Program-made: the position numbers and the translations under genes | The notes under the pieces: generated by a model | What the model saw: the letters and a program-made list of their open reading frames with translations, nothing else | What the model was told of the DNA's origin: nothing | The model's database searches: none | Shown here: piece after piece, positions 33,961 through 45,561 of the stretch | How positions within the stretch are numbered: position 1 is the first letter of the stretch | How the letters are laid out: every line of letters starts with the position of its first letter | Assembly: GCA_023374025.1 (NCBI GenBank) | Contig: SIJG01000148.1 | Coordinates: 62,001 to 126,000 of the forward strand | From: Heterodera schachtii | Taxonomy: Eukaryota; Nematoda; Chromadorea; Rhabditida; Heteroderidae | Reading direction: 5' to 3' | Length of the DNA stretch: 64,000 nucleotides

Positions 33961-34708
33961 TTTAATAATTTAATATTTTGATTATATTTAAACACTTAGT
34001 TTTATAAATAGGTACATAAAATAGGCGTAAAAAAGAGATTCTTCCAACAATTAAGAAAAAATTCAATCAGGTTTCATTGCCTTTTTATCGATTGAAATTT
34101 TATTTAATTTACATTTTTTTGTCATATTGATTAATTAATTTATACGGTATTACAATTTTAATTAATTGGTTCTCCCTTTATTTGAATAGGTGCCATGATG
34201 ATACCGTTGAAATGACAAAAAGCATTGGGATGAGATGTGTACCTCAAAGCAAATTTTTTGAAATCAGTGAAAAGGTCAAAAAAAATTCATAATGAAATAA
34301 ATTAAATTATTTTGTAAAAAATTAGGCCAAGGCTTTGACGGCGGCGAACCTTTGGGCACAAAATTGATGTTACAAATGTTCAAATGAAAAAACTTGTGGA
34401 GATGAAATCGACTTGGAAAAAAATAAGTTAAATAAAGATTTTAAATAAATTTAATTCTTATAAATAATAATTTAATCAATAAAAGTGGTTTTTAGATCAT
34501 CAGAAACTTGAAGAAATATTTTTGCTTTTCCTTCTGAAAATTTAAATTAAAGTTTTTGTGAAGTAAATAAAACAAAAACTATAAATTGAAAATCAAAAAA
34601 AATTTCAAATGATAATTAAGAAAATGAAAAAAGAATTGAATTTTCTAAAACAAAATTTTTTGCACTCTTTTTGTTCATCAAAGTTTTCAAAAAAATTAAG
34701 GATTCCAG

Positions 34709-35295
34709 GGCAATGGTATAGATTATTGGTCCCGAAAAATTTTTTTAAATAAAATTTGAGAAAATTATTTTTATGGGTATTCTTTGGCGCCGAGACGAAT
34801 CCGGCCTTATTTTGACGCAATTTCGAACCCAAAACCCGGATTCGAACATTTGGTAGTACTGTCGATGGTACCCCTTTTTTGAAAAATTTTAATTTTTTTA
34901 GAAATAAAGTTGTTTAGGGCTTTTCAGGGTCGAAGAATTCAATTCTGACATCAATTTCGACCAAATTCGAACACCGAACCCAGATTCGAACAATAGTTCG
35001 AAAATTTAATTTTTTCGAACTTTACATTTTTGGCTCAAAATGGTTTTAAATAATTTTTTATTAACATATTATTAAGTTCCTATTTTGATTCCGCGTATAT
35101 AGCCGGGTTTTGAACTAAAACTGCGAAGTACGAAAAATTGAATTCTCAAATTTTTGTTCGAGTCCGGGTTCGAGGTTCGAGACTGAGCCAAAATAAGACC
35201 GGATTCGTGCTCGGCGCCTCAGATTACCCCTAAAAATAATTTTCTTAAATTTTATTAAAAAAAAATTTTCGGGACCAATAATCTATACCTTTGCC
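34709..35295. mobile_element. Mutator-like TIR element, 9-bp duplication GGATTCCAG
   Basis: ~130-base inverted arms begin GGCAATGGTATAGATTATTG and, inverted, GGCAAAGGTATAGATTATTG. GGATTCCAG stands at 34700-34708 and 35296-35304. Related sequence lies in an intron of gene H (39540-39850). No transposase frame. Confidence 0.78.
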
Positions 35296-35402
35296 GGATT
35301 CCAGTAAATCAGTATTTTGATCCGGAATTGTATATGTCTCAGTCCCATCCCGAATCCTAATCCAGGGGAGAAAAAATAAAAATACATTGACTTTTTTTAA
35401 TT

Positions 35403-35666
35403 GTGATTAAATTCCGACACTTAAAAGCTTTACTGCTACATAAACAACATTTATTTGATTTAGGAGGACTTTATCAGGCTCGGGAATCGGCATTCAGACG
35501 GCTGCAAAAATATTTCAGCGATCGCAATTTGTATGGAATGATTCTTTATTATTATTTCTTCATTAATTTAAAGTTTCCTAAGATTAAAAGGAGTCGTTTA
35601 AGGGTGGAGGGGGTGAAAAAAAGTTTTTGTTTTTGTTTGTTGAAATTAGTATGGCTCCAATTTTGA
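35403..35666 (+). other. Unidentified open frame, possibly an exon
   Basis: After GATTTAG the frame reads G-L-Y-Q-A-R-E-S-A-F-R-R-L-Q-K-Y-F-S-D-R-N-L-Y-G, more protein-like than its surroundings, then becomes low-complexity. It could be a diverged exon of SPRY relic G (36071) but matches no exon of the other loci that I can see. Confidence 0.25.
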
Positions 35667-36070
35667 TAAAATTACCGAAATAGTAATTTCAAAAATTGCA
35701 CTTAAAAATGCCAAATTTCATCGATATTTATTGTTGGCCAAGGATCCCTTAACTGAATTTCTCTGCAAAAGAAAACAAACAAAAAACAATAATTCTTTCC
35801 TTTTCTGATTTGTGAGATATTTTGTATGGCAATGTATTAATTAATTTATTATTATTACTAATTAATTGTTAATTTGGTTAAAAATTTGTTTAATTCCTTT
35901 CATTAAGGTGCAACGACTAACGAAAACTTTTTGATTTGAGTTTGATTTGATTTTTATTTTATTTTTTTGTTTTTTCTCAAAAATGAAGGCGTTAGAACAT
36001 TTAATCTTTTCATTTTACTAAGTCCACAAGAGATTTAAATTTAATAATTTATTTAATTTATATTTTCCAG

Positions 36071-36399
36071 TGGCTTTAACTTTGGGGTTGCCTTCAAACA
36101 TTTTCCTCAGATGTTGGATGAAATAATTTATCGATCGGGCACTTTTGCATATTCGAGTTATGGCAATTTTTGCATTAACGGAAAATGGAAAAGTCGAACC
36201 TCGGAGTACTCTTATCGTGCTGGTGATGTCGTCGGCTGTGGTGTTAATTTGGTCACTCGACAGATAATTTTCACAAAAAATGGACAACCTTTTGGGTATT
36301 TAAAAGTTCCATTTTTACATTTTATTGGCTAATTATTTTCAGATACGACCAAAGTGTTCTTCTGCTGATTCTCCTTTGTTTCCATTCGTTTCTTTGTAT
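36071..36399 (+). pseudogene. SPRY gene relic G, cut by the assembly gap
   Basis: After TTTTCCAG, exon 36071-36295 encodes a diverged SPRY core: [45 protein letters not shown] and [11 protein letters not shown] terminal exon follows TTTTCAG at 36345 (S-S-A-D-S-P-L-F-P-F-V-S-L-Y in one frame), but the junction is out of phase: the donor reads TTTGG-GTATT, and the frame through D-T-T-K-V reaches TGA. The end is lost in the run of N. The 109- and 94-base exons are not seen upstream. Whether the break is real or due to assembly cannot be told here. Confidence 0.6.
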
Positions 36400-37311
36400 N
36401 NNNNNNNNNNNNNNNNNNNNNNNNNNNNNNNNNNNNNNNNNNNNNNNNNNNNNNNNNNNNNNNNNNNNNNNNNNNNNNNNNNNNNNNNNNNNNNNNNNNN
36501 NNNNNNNNNNNNNNNNNNNNNNNNNNNNNNNNNNNNNNNNNNNNNNNNNNNNNNNNNNNNNNNNNNNNNNNNNNNNNNNNNNNNNNNNNNNNNNNNNNNN
36601 NNNNNNNNNNNNNNNNNNNNNNNNNNNNNNNNNNNNNNNNNNNNNNNNNNNNNNNNNNNNNNNNNNNNNNNNNNNNNNNNNNNNNNNNNNNNNNNNNNNN
36701 NNNNNNNNNNNNNNNNNNNNNNNNNNNNNNNNNNNNNNNNNNNNNNNNNNNNNNNNNNNNNNNNNNNNNNNNNNNNNNNNNNNNNNNNNNNNNNNNNNNN
36801 NNNNNNNNNNNNNNNNNNNNNNNNNNNNNNNNNNNNNNNNNNNNNNNNNNNNNNNNNNNNNNNNNNNNNNNNNNNNNNNNNNNNNNNNNNNNNNNNNNNN
36901 NNNNNNNNNNNNNNNNNNNNNNNNNNNNNNNNNNNNNNNNNNNNNNNNNNNNNNNNNNNNNNNNNNNNNNNNNNNNNNNNNNNNNNNNNNNNNNNNNNNN
37001 NNNNNNNNNNNNNNNNNNNNNNNNNNNNNNNNNNNNNNNNNNNNNNNNNNNNNNNNNNNNNNNNNNNNNNNNNNNNNNNNNNNNNNNNNNNNNNNNNNNN
37101 NNNNNNNNNNNNNNNNNNNNNNNNNNNNNNNNNNNNNNNNNNNNNNNNNNNNNNNNNNNNNNNNNNNNNNNNNNNNNNNNNNNNNNNNNNNNNNNNNNNN
37201 NNNNNNNNNNNNNNNNNNNNNNNNNNNNNNNNNNNNNNNNNNNNNNNNNNNNNNNNNNNNNNNNNNNNNNNNNNNNNNNNNNNNNNNNNNNNNNNNNNNN
37301 NNNNNNNNNNN
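36400..37311. other. Assembly gap, 912 N
   Basis: Run of N inside a SPRY terminal exon on the left and a minisatellite on the right; the 446-codon frame across it is an artefact. Confidence 0.99.
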
Positions 37312-38090
37312 TATTTATCTTGTGGTTGTATTTCTTATCATTATTTTTGTCTTTGCTGTTGTATTTATGTTTTTTTTTTGGTTTTCATGCAGTTTTGGTT
37401 TCTGATAATATATGATTTGATTTTCTGGTCGTTGGTCTTTTTTGTTTATCTTTGTAGTTGTATCTCTTATCATTTTCTTTTGTCTTTGTTGTGTTTATTA
37501 TTATTTTCTTATTTTCATGTATTTTTGGTTTCTGATAATTTTCTGGTCGTTTTTGTTTATTGTAGTTGGAAAACAGTGAAAATCATAAGATTTATCAGAA
37601 ATACAAAAGCAATTAGAAATAAAAAGATTGGACTATTTTATAAGGAAATAATCTGGCAAGTTTGATAAACTTTAATCAAATAATTAGTGATTTTTGACTT
37701 GTCTCATCTAGATAAAGTTAATGAGCCTGAGTAAATTATAAAAAGTCCATCTCAATGAAAAAAATGCGTATAATTTTTATGGTCTTATGAGAAATGAACA
37801 TAAAGCACATTGGGAATTTATGAACAATTTCAGTGAAAATGAAATAATATTTCTCGAAAATTTTTTGAAAATTTACAAAAAAAAAAAAAAAACTTTAAAA
37901 TTGAATTAATTCCATTGGACAAATTCCTGAGATTGTGCTATTCAGTATTGTAGTGACCATAAAAAACAATTTGTTTTTTTTTTTTTTTGGTTTTTTTCTC
38001 ATTGCATTTATATTTAAACTAAATAAAGCGTAAATGAAAATAATGCAAAAATATAACATATGATCAGCCAACTTTTGTAAAAAGATTTAT
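37312..38090. repeat. Minisatellite remains and AT-rich spacer
   Basis: 37312-37570 repeats phrases of the type TTGTATTTCTTATCATT and GGTTTTCATG. The rest, downstream of gene H, is AT-rich without a gene. Confidence 0.55.
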
Positions 38091-41000
38091 TTAAAGAGTG
38101 GTCAAAGCGAATTTGAAATTCGGCCCAAAGTTCGCCTCAATTTCGGCACCAGAGTTGAACAAAGAAATGAATGGGAATAATTTGCCACCAAAATATGGAG
38201 CAACGAAGAAATCGGAAGAATCTATGAAAAAAAAAAAATTTACTCATAGGTGGGGGGGGGGGGGCTATAATTCAATAAATACGGTAATCACTTTATTTTA
38301 ATTAAATTGTTTTTTACCCAAACGTTGTCCATTTTTGGTGAAAATAATCTGTCGATTAGCACAAATAACGCCAATTCCTACAGTATCGCCAACACCGTAG
38401 GAATATTTGGCATTTATTCTCTGTGGAAAAGTAAAAGTTCCATTTATAAAAGTAGCCTTTAAAGAGCCATTGTTTTCATATGCATAAGTGAGTTCTCCAA
38501 GCCTTGTTTGTTCCGGTTTGAAAGCAAATCCGAAGGTGGAATCTCTGAAAAAATGTATAAAAAATCGAATTTTTAAAATGTTAAATCATGGTATTTAACA
38601 AAATTAATAAAGTTAGTACCCAATATTTTTTAGGACAGTAATTTCAAAGTAAAAAATGTCGGTTGAATTGTCCAACGAAATCGGATGTTTTGCGAAGACG
38701 GGACGTCGTCCTTTGAAAAGGAAATTCGTTATTTTACTAATCATTTTGATACCATTTATAAAGTTACCTTTTCCCTTATGATTGACAATCAAATTTTTGT
38801 CGCCAATGATTTCGATATCTTCAGGACAAATGGCGGCATCCCAACAATTTTTTCGGAAATTTAAAAGCATCTTTAAACAATGTTCAATTATTTTAAAATA
38901 AAAATAAAATAATTTATTTGAATACCCAGAAAAAATTGCACGAATGATCGAAAGCTTTTGGCCTAATTTTTATTTTTCTTTAAAAAAAGTTTAAGGCCTC
39001 ATAATTTGGCCCAGAGGCCTCATTCAACAGCTACAAAAAATTTCATAATAAATTTTTTTGAAACAAGCACACCGCAAAAAAAGCGTATGTGTATGATTTT
39101 AAAAATTTTGTTTTTTGGCATTTCCCCTTAATTTACCTTTCTTTGTTCATGTTCTTTCTCCAATTCACTGACTTTTTCAAAAAGAGTCTCCTGATCATTT
39201 TTTAATTGTGAGAATTGATCGAAAATAACTAAAATTATAAATTTTAAATAAATAAAAATATATTTTTATTAATTTGGTTTTACTAACAATAAGAAATATT
39301 ATAATTTATTTTTAGCATCAAATTCGCTCACCTTTGTTCATGTTTTCGTTCTGCTGCTGTCTTCGCTGCTTCTCCAATTCACTGATTTTTTCCATAATTT
39401 TCTTTTGATCATTTTGAAATTGTGAGAATCGTTGCTCAGCAGCTTAAAATAGTAATTGATTATTTTGACTTAAATTAAATTAGAAAACAAATAAAATATT
39501 TTTCATATTAAAAATGTTTTTTGCTTATATTAAAAATTGGGGCAATTTTTAAGATTATTGGACCCGCAAAAAAAGAAGCAAAATCACAAAAAATGTATTT
39601 TAAGGGTTCTTTGATGCGCTGAGCTGGAACAAAGTCGAAAATTTAAATTTTTGAATTTTACTTCTATGTATGTTCGAATCTGTATAGAATGACTCATTTT
39701 TGTTGTTAAAATTGCTTGTGATTTATTTTCTGCTAGTTTTAATCAATTTTAGAACAAAAGTGCGAAATCGAAAATTTGAATTTTCGACTTTTTGTTAGAA
39801 TTCGGGTTCGGTAGAACTGAACCCCGGACCGATTCGTGAAGATTTTAGTAGCACACTCCTCACCGCCACTTTTTTCATGTATATTATTATCTTTTTTTTC
39901 AATTTCCATTACCATATTTTTTCTTCTCACCCTCTTTCTGCTCTTCCATTTTGGCCATCTTCTTCTTCAAGGCTTTCAGTTCATCAATCATTTCCTTTTG
40001 CTTCAATTCGGCTTTAAGTGCCCTCTGAAGAAAGTAAAAAATATTTTTTCAGATATTCTAAACAAAAATTCTGGGGTCATCGACAATTTAGTTTGGCCTA
40101 AAAAACCAAAAATTTTTTGAAACTTATTTTCACCTATTCTGGCGTTTTGTCCAAAATATCAACAAAATGCAAAAATAAAACAACGAAAAATACACCCCTA
40201 AGAACGACCTAAATTTTTTTCAAAAAATACTCCACTAAGAATCGACCCTAAAATTTTATAAAATATACCCTGAGAAATGAAAAATTCTCAAAAAATCATC
40301 TCCAAAATTTATTTATTTATTTTCTTGACGAGAATTTTTGATTTTAAAAATTAATATCTTATTAATGGTTTTGGCCATAATATTTTATCTTTTTAAAGAA
40401 AATTTCGATTTTACACCCCCTAAATTTGAAACTTTTTGGCACATATTTTCCTATTTTTAGCACCTATTTCGGGAGTTTTTTAGAACCTAAAACCTAACTA
40501 TTTTGGCAGTTTTTAGCATTTAAAATATCTTCCATATTTATAACCATAACTTTTTTATAGCTTTGTAAAAAATTTTGAAAATTAATATTCTGGTAGATAA
40601 CACCTATGGCTTTTAGGATACCATGAAATAATGAATTGGTTGGATTTGAGCCAAGTTTTTTATGTGTTACATTTTTTGTTTTACTACCCCTTGGCGGGTT
40701 TAATAAACGACCGAGCAGGTTTTGTTTATGGGATGAGTCGAATTTTTAAAAATATTCAAGAATTTTATTGTGATCCAGCGGTGCCGACAGGCGCCGCTGG
40801 GAAAATTTCAGAAAAACTAACATAGATGAAAAAAGGAGGGGAGGTCAACAGAAAATTTTGCGAAGGGTTCTGGAAGGGGGGTGGTCGAGGGGATCAGCGG
40901 CCAATTTTTCGGCCATGTAAATTGTTTTTTAATGCTTTTGAAACCTTTACCAAATAACAATTACAGATTTTACTCTTTATTTACAATTTTTGTAATTTAC

Positions 41001-41349
41001 TAGCTAAAATTATTGTTAAAAATTTAATAAATTAAACCGAATAATTATTTATTATTTATGAAACAAAACTACAAGGATTTTTTAGACTATAAGTCTAAAA
41101 CCCACATTTTCGAGCTCCAATTTGATGACATTCAATTCCATTTCCATTTTGGCATATTTTTCATGCAATTTCTGTAAATAAAAATGGGTTAATTTCAAAA
41201 TTATCAAATCCCATCAAAATCACCGTCTGCTGCTGCTGCTGCTGATGATTAGCAAGCGAAGGCCCGCCACCACTGATTTCCTCAGTTTGGCCAATGTCTT
41301 CTCCCCCAAATGATGACGGAAAAAAGGCATTTTTCCGTCGTTTCGTCAT
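38091..41349 (-). CDS. Coiled-coil/SPRY protein, gene H (complete)
   Basis: Nine exons join in phase to 346 residues with no defect: 41349-41224, 41171-41106, 40024-39931, 39442-39332, 39228-39137, 38870-38768, 38710-38620, 38544-38318, 38221-38091. Exon 1 is unlike the M-S-I-S-T class: M-T-K-R-R-K-N-A-F-F-P-S-S-F-G-G with six glutamines at its end. Coiled-coil exons (~residues 43-163) follow, then N-C-W-D-A-A-I-C-P-E-D-I-E-I-I-G, P-V-F-A-K-H-P-I-S-L-D, F-Y-F-E-I-T-V and a SPRY core ([25 protein letters not shown]) with T-F-I-N-G in place of I-W-I-N-G. The end is F-F-V-A-P-Y-F..N-F-G-P-N-F-K-F-A-L-T-T-L. The 1.08-kb intron before 40024 holds repeats, including a GC hairpin. It has no secretion signal. 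The SPRY fold suggests protein binding; the partner is unknown. Confidence 0.85.
40776..40799. repeat. GC hairpin repeat inside a gene H intron
   Basis: CAGCGGTGCC-GACA-GGCGCCGCTG, a variant of the dispersed hairpin with compensating changes at the stem base. Confidence 0.7.
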
Positions 41350-42190
41350 TTTAAAAGATTTGAAATAAACCAAAAACAAAATGAAATTTAAAAATTTTTA
41401 TTTACATATTTTGGGTTTTTCTTACATATTTCGGGATTTTTTTTTACATATTTATGTACATATTTCGACCATTTTTTGTACATATTTTTGACATCCCTAG
41501 TTATAACGTACCTAACTCAAAAACAATCAAAATATAAATTTTTAATTATAATTTGTTAAAAAGTAACCATACCTATTCTTTTGAAATTTTACAGGCTAAT
41601 AAAGAATAATTAAAGTTATCGGATGCTATTAAGAATTAATAATTTGGTCATTCTTGAGCAAGCTTATTAATAATTTTTTGTCGAAAATTTTGCATTGATT
41701 GATTTTATGTAACGATTAAGCACCCGTCCGTCCCCTCAAGCGCTGCTGGCAGTGCGCGTTCAATGTGTCCGTCCATCCATTACAACAGCACTGTCACTTT
41801 CCCACCATCAATTGCCCCTCCCTCCCCCCCCCCCCCATTTCCATCCCCTCATTCACTCGCGCAGACATTTAAGCTGAGGCCTAAGTCTATAGCTGGTTTT
41901 TGGTTTATGCACTGCGCTGTTTTGCGGCCTTTCGAGTTGATATATTTTTTAGATAGAAACATGGTAAATTTGATTGAAATTCACGAAATTTGCAAAAACA
42001 ATGACGTCTTGCTGATGAATTTGCGAAATTGGGGACGATTTTAAATGTGTATAATGATCACTTAGTCTCAAATTTACAAATGTTTAACACAACTCTTTGG
42101 ATGGTTGAGTAACGCTGGATTTGGACACTTGAGTCCCGGATCTGTAATTCATCAGGAAATGGTGACCCCCGAAAAATTCCTTCAGATTCA
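41350..42190. other. Region upstream of gene H, no gene seen
   Basis: Begins with CATATTTCGGG-type repeat phrases ending GACATCCCTA (about 41400-41500, a hAT-MITE-like end). Contains a short C-rich patch near 41820-41840. Confidence 0.5.
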
Positions 42191-42198
42191 TTCATTAT

Positions 42199-42804
42199 TA
42201 GGGATTCTTTTTTTAGGCAAATGCCTAAAATTTCTGCGCACTTAATACGCTTAGATAAGCACGAAAAAAGCATTTTCCACTTGGTTTGGGGTGTCTACGA
42301 TGACTTTTATAATGCCTATTTTTGCCTATTTTGGACTTTTTGTGCTTAATGCCTATTTGCCTATTTTTGTGCCTATTTCGCCATTTTTGGCGCCTTTTTC
42401 AGGATTTGGGAAAAATCGTTAACAAAAATGCAATAAAAATGAAAAATACACCCCTAAGAATCACTTGAAATTTTTTCGAAAATATACACCCGTAAGAATT
42501 GAAAAATTTTTTTTCACAAAAATTGATCCTCAAAATTCAATTATTTTTTCATAATAAAAATTTTGGTTTAAAAAATTATTTTTACCGAAAACAACTTTAA
42601 AACAATTGAAATATGGGCAAAATAAGTTTTTTGATTAATTTTTACGTGTTTTGCTGCCTAAAAAGCTTTAATAAAAATTTTTTTTTGCCTATTTTAGTGC
42701 CTATTTGAGGGTTTTTGTGCCTGTTTAATGCCTATTTTGCGATTTTTTTCTGCCTTTTTAGGTGCCTATTTCGCGATTTTTTGTGCCTAAAAAAAGAATC
42801 CCTA
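42199..42804. mobile_element. hAT-like MITE, 8-bp target duplication TTCATTAT (copy 1)
   Basis: TAGGGATTCTTTTTTTAGGC and its exact inverse form the ends; TTCATTAT stands at 42191-42198 and 42805-42812. The interior is built of GCCTATTTT phrases. It shares TTTGGGGTGTCTACGATGAC with the element at 44753-45355, in opposite orientation. Confidence 0.88.
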
Positions 42805-43599
42805 TTCATTATAGATCGAGAAGAGTCGAATGACATATCATTTGTATAGAAATTCAACTTAGCAGGCAAACAAGAATGAGCAGAAAAATACGGCACATTT
42901 TCAACAATTTTAATCTGAAATTTTTATTTTTAAAAAATAATTTTTTTTTTATTTGCTGTTCAAATGGTAACGGATTTTCTGCGTTAGTGCTAGAACATTT
43001 TCAAATAATTTGAATGATTCACCAGTTGTACAGGAAATTATTACCACAAATCACCTAAAATTGGTACAAATTGAACTATTTCTCGTTTTTTTAAGCGCAA
43101 CTAAATCCGGGTCTTTGTTATAATGTAAGGTAAATCCTTATAAATTGAAGGTCATACTCGAACAGCTCAGCATCGGAAAGCAAATCATCGGATAACTCAT
43201 CATCGCATTTTATTTTATCAAAACAAGGACTCTCCAAATCAAAAGATGTGGCGGAAATGGAATTTGCTGAAGCCAATTTGGGAGTTCATTTCAAAAAAAT
43301 AGGTGTCAAATGGTTAAAATATGTTCTCCTGCTGACTTGTATTTTTATAAAATTCTCTTTGCCAAAAGCAAAGAAATGACCCAACAGAAGAAAAGGGCAT
43401 GGGAAAGGACGGGGTCATTTCGCTGCCCAATTTGAGATGTCATTATTTTAAAAAAACTTTTGAAGATTGTCAAGCACTTGTAAATGATGTCCAACTTTAT
43501 AAAATTTGCTTGACAAAAAAGGACATGAGAATGAACAATAAGCCTTTGGGAAAATAATTAATAACGATATGAGGTCACAAATATGTAAGAAAAGTGGTC

Positions 43600-43690
43600 A
43601 AGGGGCCCCGAAGGGTCGTCCTACCAGTCAACCGTCTGCGGTCAAGTGCGGACTTCTTCCGAAGTCTCGCCTTAAAACATGTTAAAACCT
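43600..43690. repeat. GC-rich half hairpin related to 46217-46380
   Basis: GGGGCCCCGAAGGGTCG, then CAGTCAACCG and GCGGACTTCTTCCG, the same order as the right half of the inverted repeat at 46217-46380. Confidence 0.6.
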
Positions 43691-43901
43691 AGATGACTCA
43701 TCGTTGAATGACTCTAATTAGGGTTCTATGATGATGATGACTCATCGGTAAATGACCCTAATTAGTTTTAATCCTTAATGACCACACTTCGGTCAGAGCA
43801 TGAATTCCGCCCTTTTTTGCAATTTTGGTTCCTTTTAGCGTTTAATAGTCTGTTGTTTAAAGTTCGTCTTTTTTTCTATATTTTCTATTAATTTTAAATT
43901 C

Positions 43902-44702
43902 TTAATTTTTTTTTAATTTCTCGTCCTTCAATTCATTGTTCAGTTTCTTCACCATTTTCTTCTGCTGTTTCTCCAATTCGCCGATGCGTTTCAAAATTTT
44001 CTTTTGGTCATTTTCCAAATGTGTGAATTTGTCGACAAATGCTTAAAATTTGAAAAATTTTAATAACAATAATATTTAAAAAATGTAAAACATTAATTTC
44101 ACCGAATTATTCAAATAAATAATTCCATAAAATAATTTATTAATTCTTTTTATTATTTTTTTACCGATTTCTGTTCAATTTTGGCCACTTTCTTTCCTTC
44201 AATGTCTTCTGTTCGCCCATCATTTCCTGGTGCTTTAACTTTTGTTCAAGTACCTTCTAAAAATTTTCTTTATTTTTTTACAGATATTTTTTATTCGGAT
44301 AATTTTTTTTTATAGCAAAACTCACATTTTCGAGTTCCAATTTGGCCATTTTCAATTCCGTTTCCAATTTGACAAAATTTTCACGAAATTCCTAAATTAA
44401 ATTAACAAAAACTCATTTATGTCGCATAATATTCAAATATTTCTCCTAATTGTTTTTGTCTTTCGCCCACCTTAAGCTGTTGTTGATCAGAGATCGTTTC
44501 ACTGTTTTCATCAAATTGTCTATCATTGTCCAAACTAATTGCATCGCCATTTACTTCTAAAATTTTTAAATTAAATCTTTAATTTAAAAAATTTAATTTA
44601 ATTTCATATCAAAATTTAAATTTTTCTCCCATTTCTTTTACCCCCATTTTCTGCTCGTGTAAAATCATCTCCACAATTTATTGAATTGGTCGAAATTGAC
44701 AT
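43902..44702 (-). pseudogene. SPRY-family locus I (coil only, frameshifted)
   Basis: Exons 44702-44642 (M-S-I-S-T-N-S-I-N-C-G-D-D-F-T-R-A), 44556-44471, 44391-44326, 44256-44165 and 44041-43902. The fourth exon has two extra bases in GGAAAGAAAGTGGCC and a shortened end, so it yields K-W-P-K-L-N-R-N instead of K-V-A-K-I-E-Q-K and leaves the wrong phase. The last exon, in its own frame, gives A-F-V-D-K-F-T-H-L-E-N-D-Q-K-K and then K-R-I-G-E-L-E-K-Q-Q-K-K before TAA. No SPRY exon follows. A hAT-like MITE (44753-45355) has separated exon 1 from its leader-type ORF (45475-45561). Confidence 0.75.
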
Positions 44703-44752
44703 TTTTGAGTTTAATACCTCTAAAAAAAGATTAAATTTTAAGTTTTCATTAT

Positions 44753-45355
44753 TAGAGATGCGATTTTTAGGCACAAAAAATCGCGAAATAGGCACCTAAA
44801 AAGGCATTAAAAAACCGCAAAATAGGTATTAAATAGGCAAAAAAATCCTCGAATAGGCAATAAAATAGGCAAAAAAAATTTTTATTAAAGCTTTTTAGGT
44901 AGCAAAACACGTAAAAATTAATCAAAAAATTTATTTTGCCTATTTTTCAATTGTTTAAAGTTGTTTTCGATAAAAATAATTTTTTAACCAAAAATTTTTA
45001 TGAAGAAAAAAAAATAATTTTTGGGGACGAATTTTTGTGGAAATTCTTTTTCAATTCTTAGGGGTGTATTTTCTGAATTTTTTTCAGGTCGATTCTTAGG
45101 GGTGTATTTTTCATTTTTATTTCATTTTTGTTAACGATTTTTCCGAAAATCCTGAAAAAAGCGTCAAAAATGGCGAAATAGGCAAAAAAATAGGCATTTA
45201 GGCATTAAGCACAAAAAGTCCAAAATAGGCAAAGTTAGGCATTATAAAAGTCATCGTAAACATCCCAAACCAAGCGGAAAATGCGTTTTTCGTGCTTATC
45301 AGTACATATTAAGTGCGCAAAAATTTTAGGCATTTGCCTAAAAATCGCATCCCTA
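44753..45355. mobile_element. hAT-like MITE, 8-bp target duplication TTCATTAT (copy 2)
   Basis: Ends TAGAGATGCGATTTTTAGGC and inverse TAGGGATGCGATTTTTAGGC; TTCATTAT at 44745-44752 and 45356-45363. The paralogous region of locus B (9616-9623, within AAGATTTCATTATAAAAATA) has a single TTCATTAT and no insertion, so it preserves the empty site. Confidence 0.9.
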
Positions 45356-45474
45356 TTCATTATATACCTAAAAATGTTACTGTTGAACAAATGACCAAAG
45401 AATAAAAAGACAAATAAAAATAAATAAACCATTCATTCATTTCATTTTGTTTCATGTCAGCAGCCCCTTTCTTT

Positions 45475-45561
45475 TCAAAATTCCGGTATTGATTTCTCAA
45501 TATTAAAAATATGCGTGGGAGGGAAGAGAAGAACAAAATTGAAATAGAATTGGTTAGACAT
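45475..45561 (-). other. Short hydrophobic ORF upstream of locus I (leader-type)
   Basis: 28 codons beginning M-S-N-Q-F-Y-F-N-F-V-L-L-F-P-P-T-H-I. A copy with the same start lies at 53327 in the duplicated block. Confidence 0.45.

Noticed and set aside
36325..37665. 446-codon frame
   Set aside because: Most of it is the run of N in the assembly gap.
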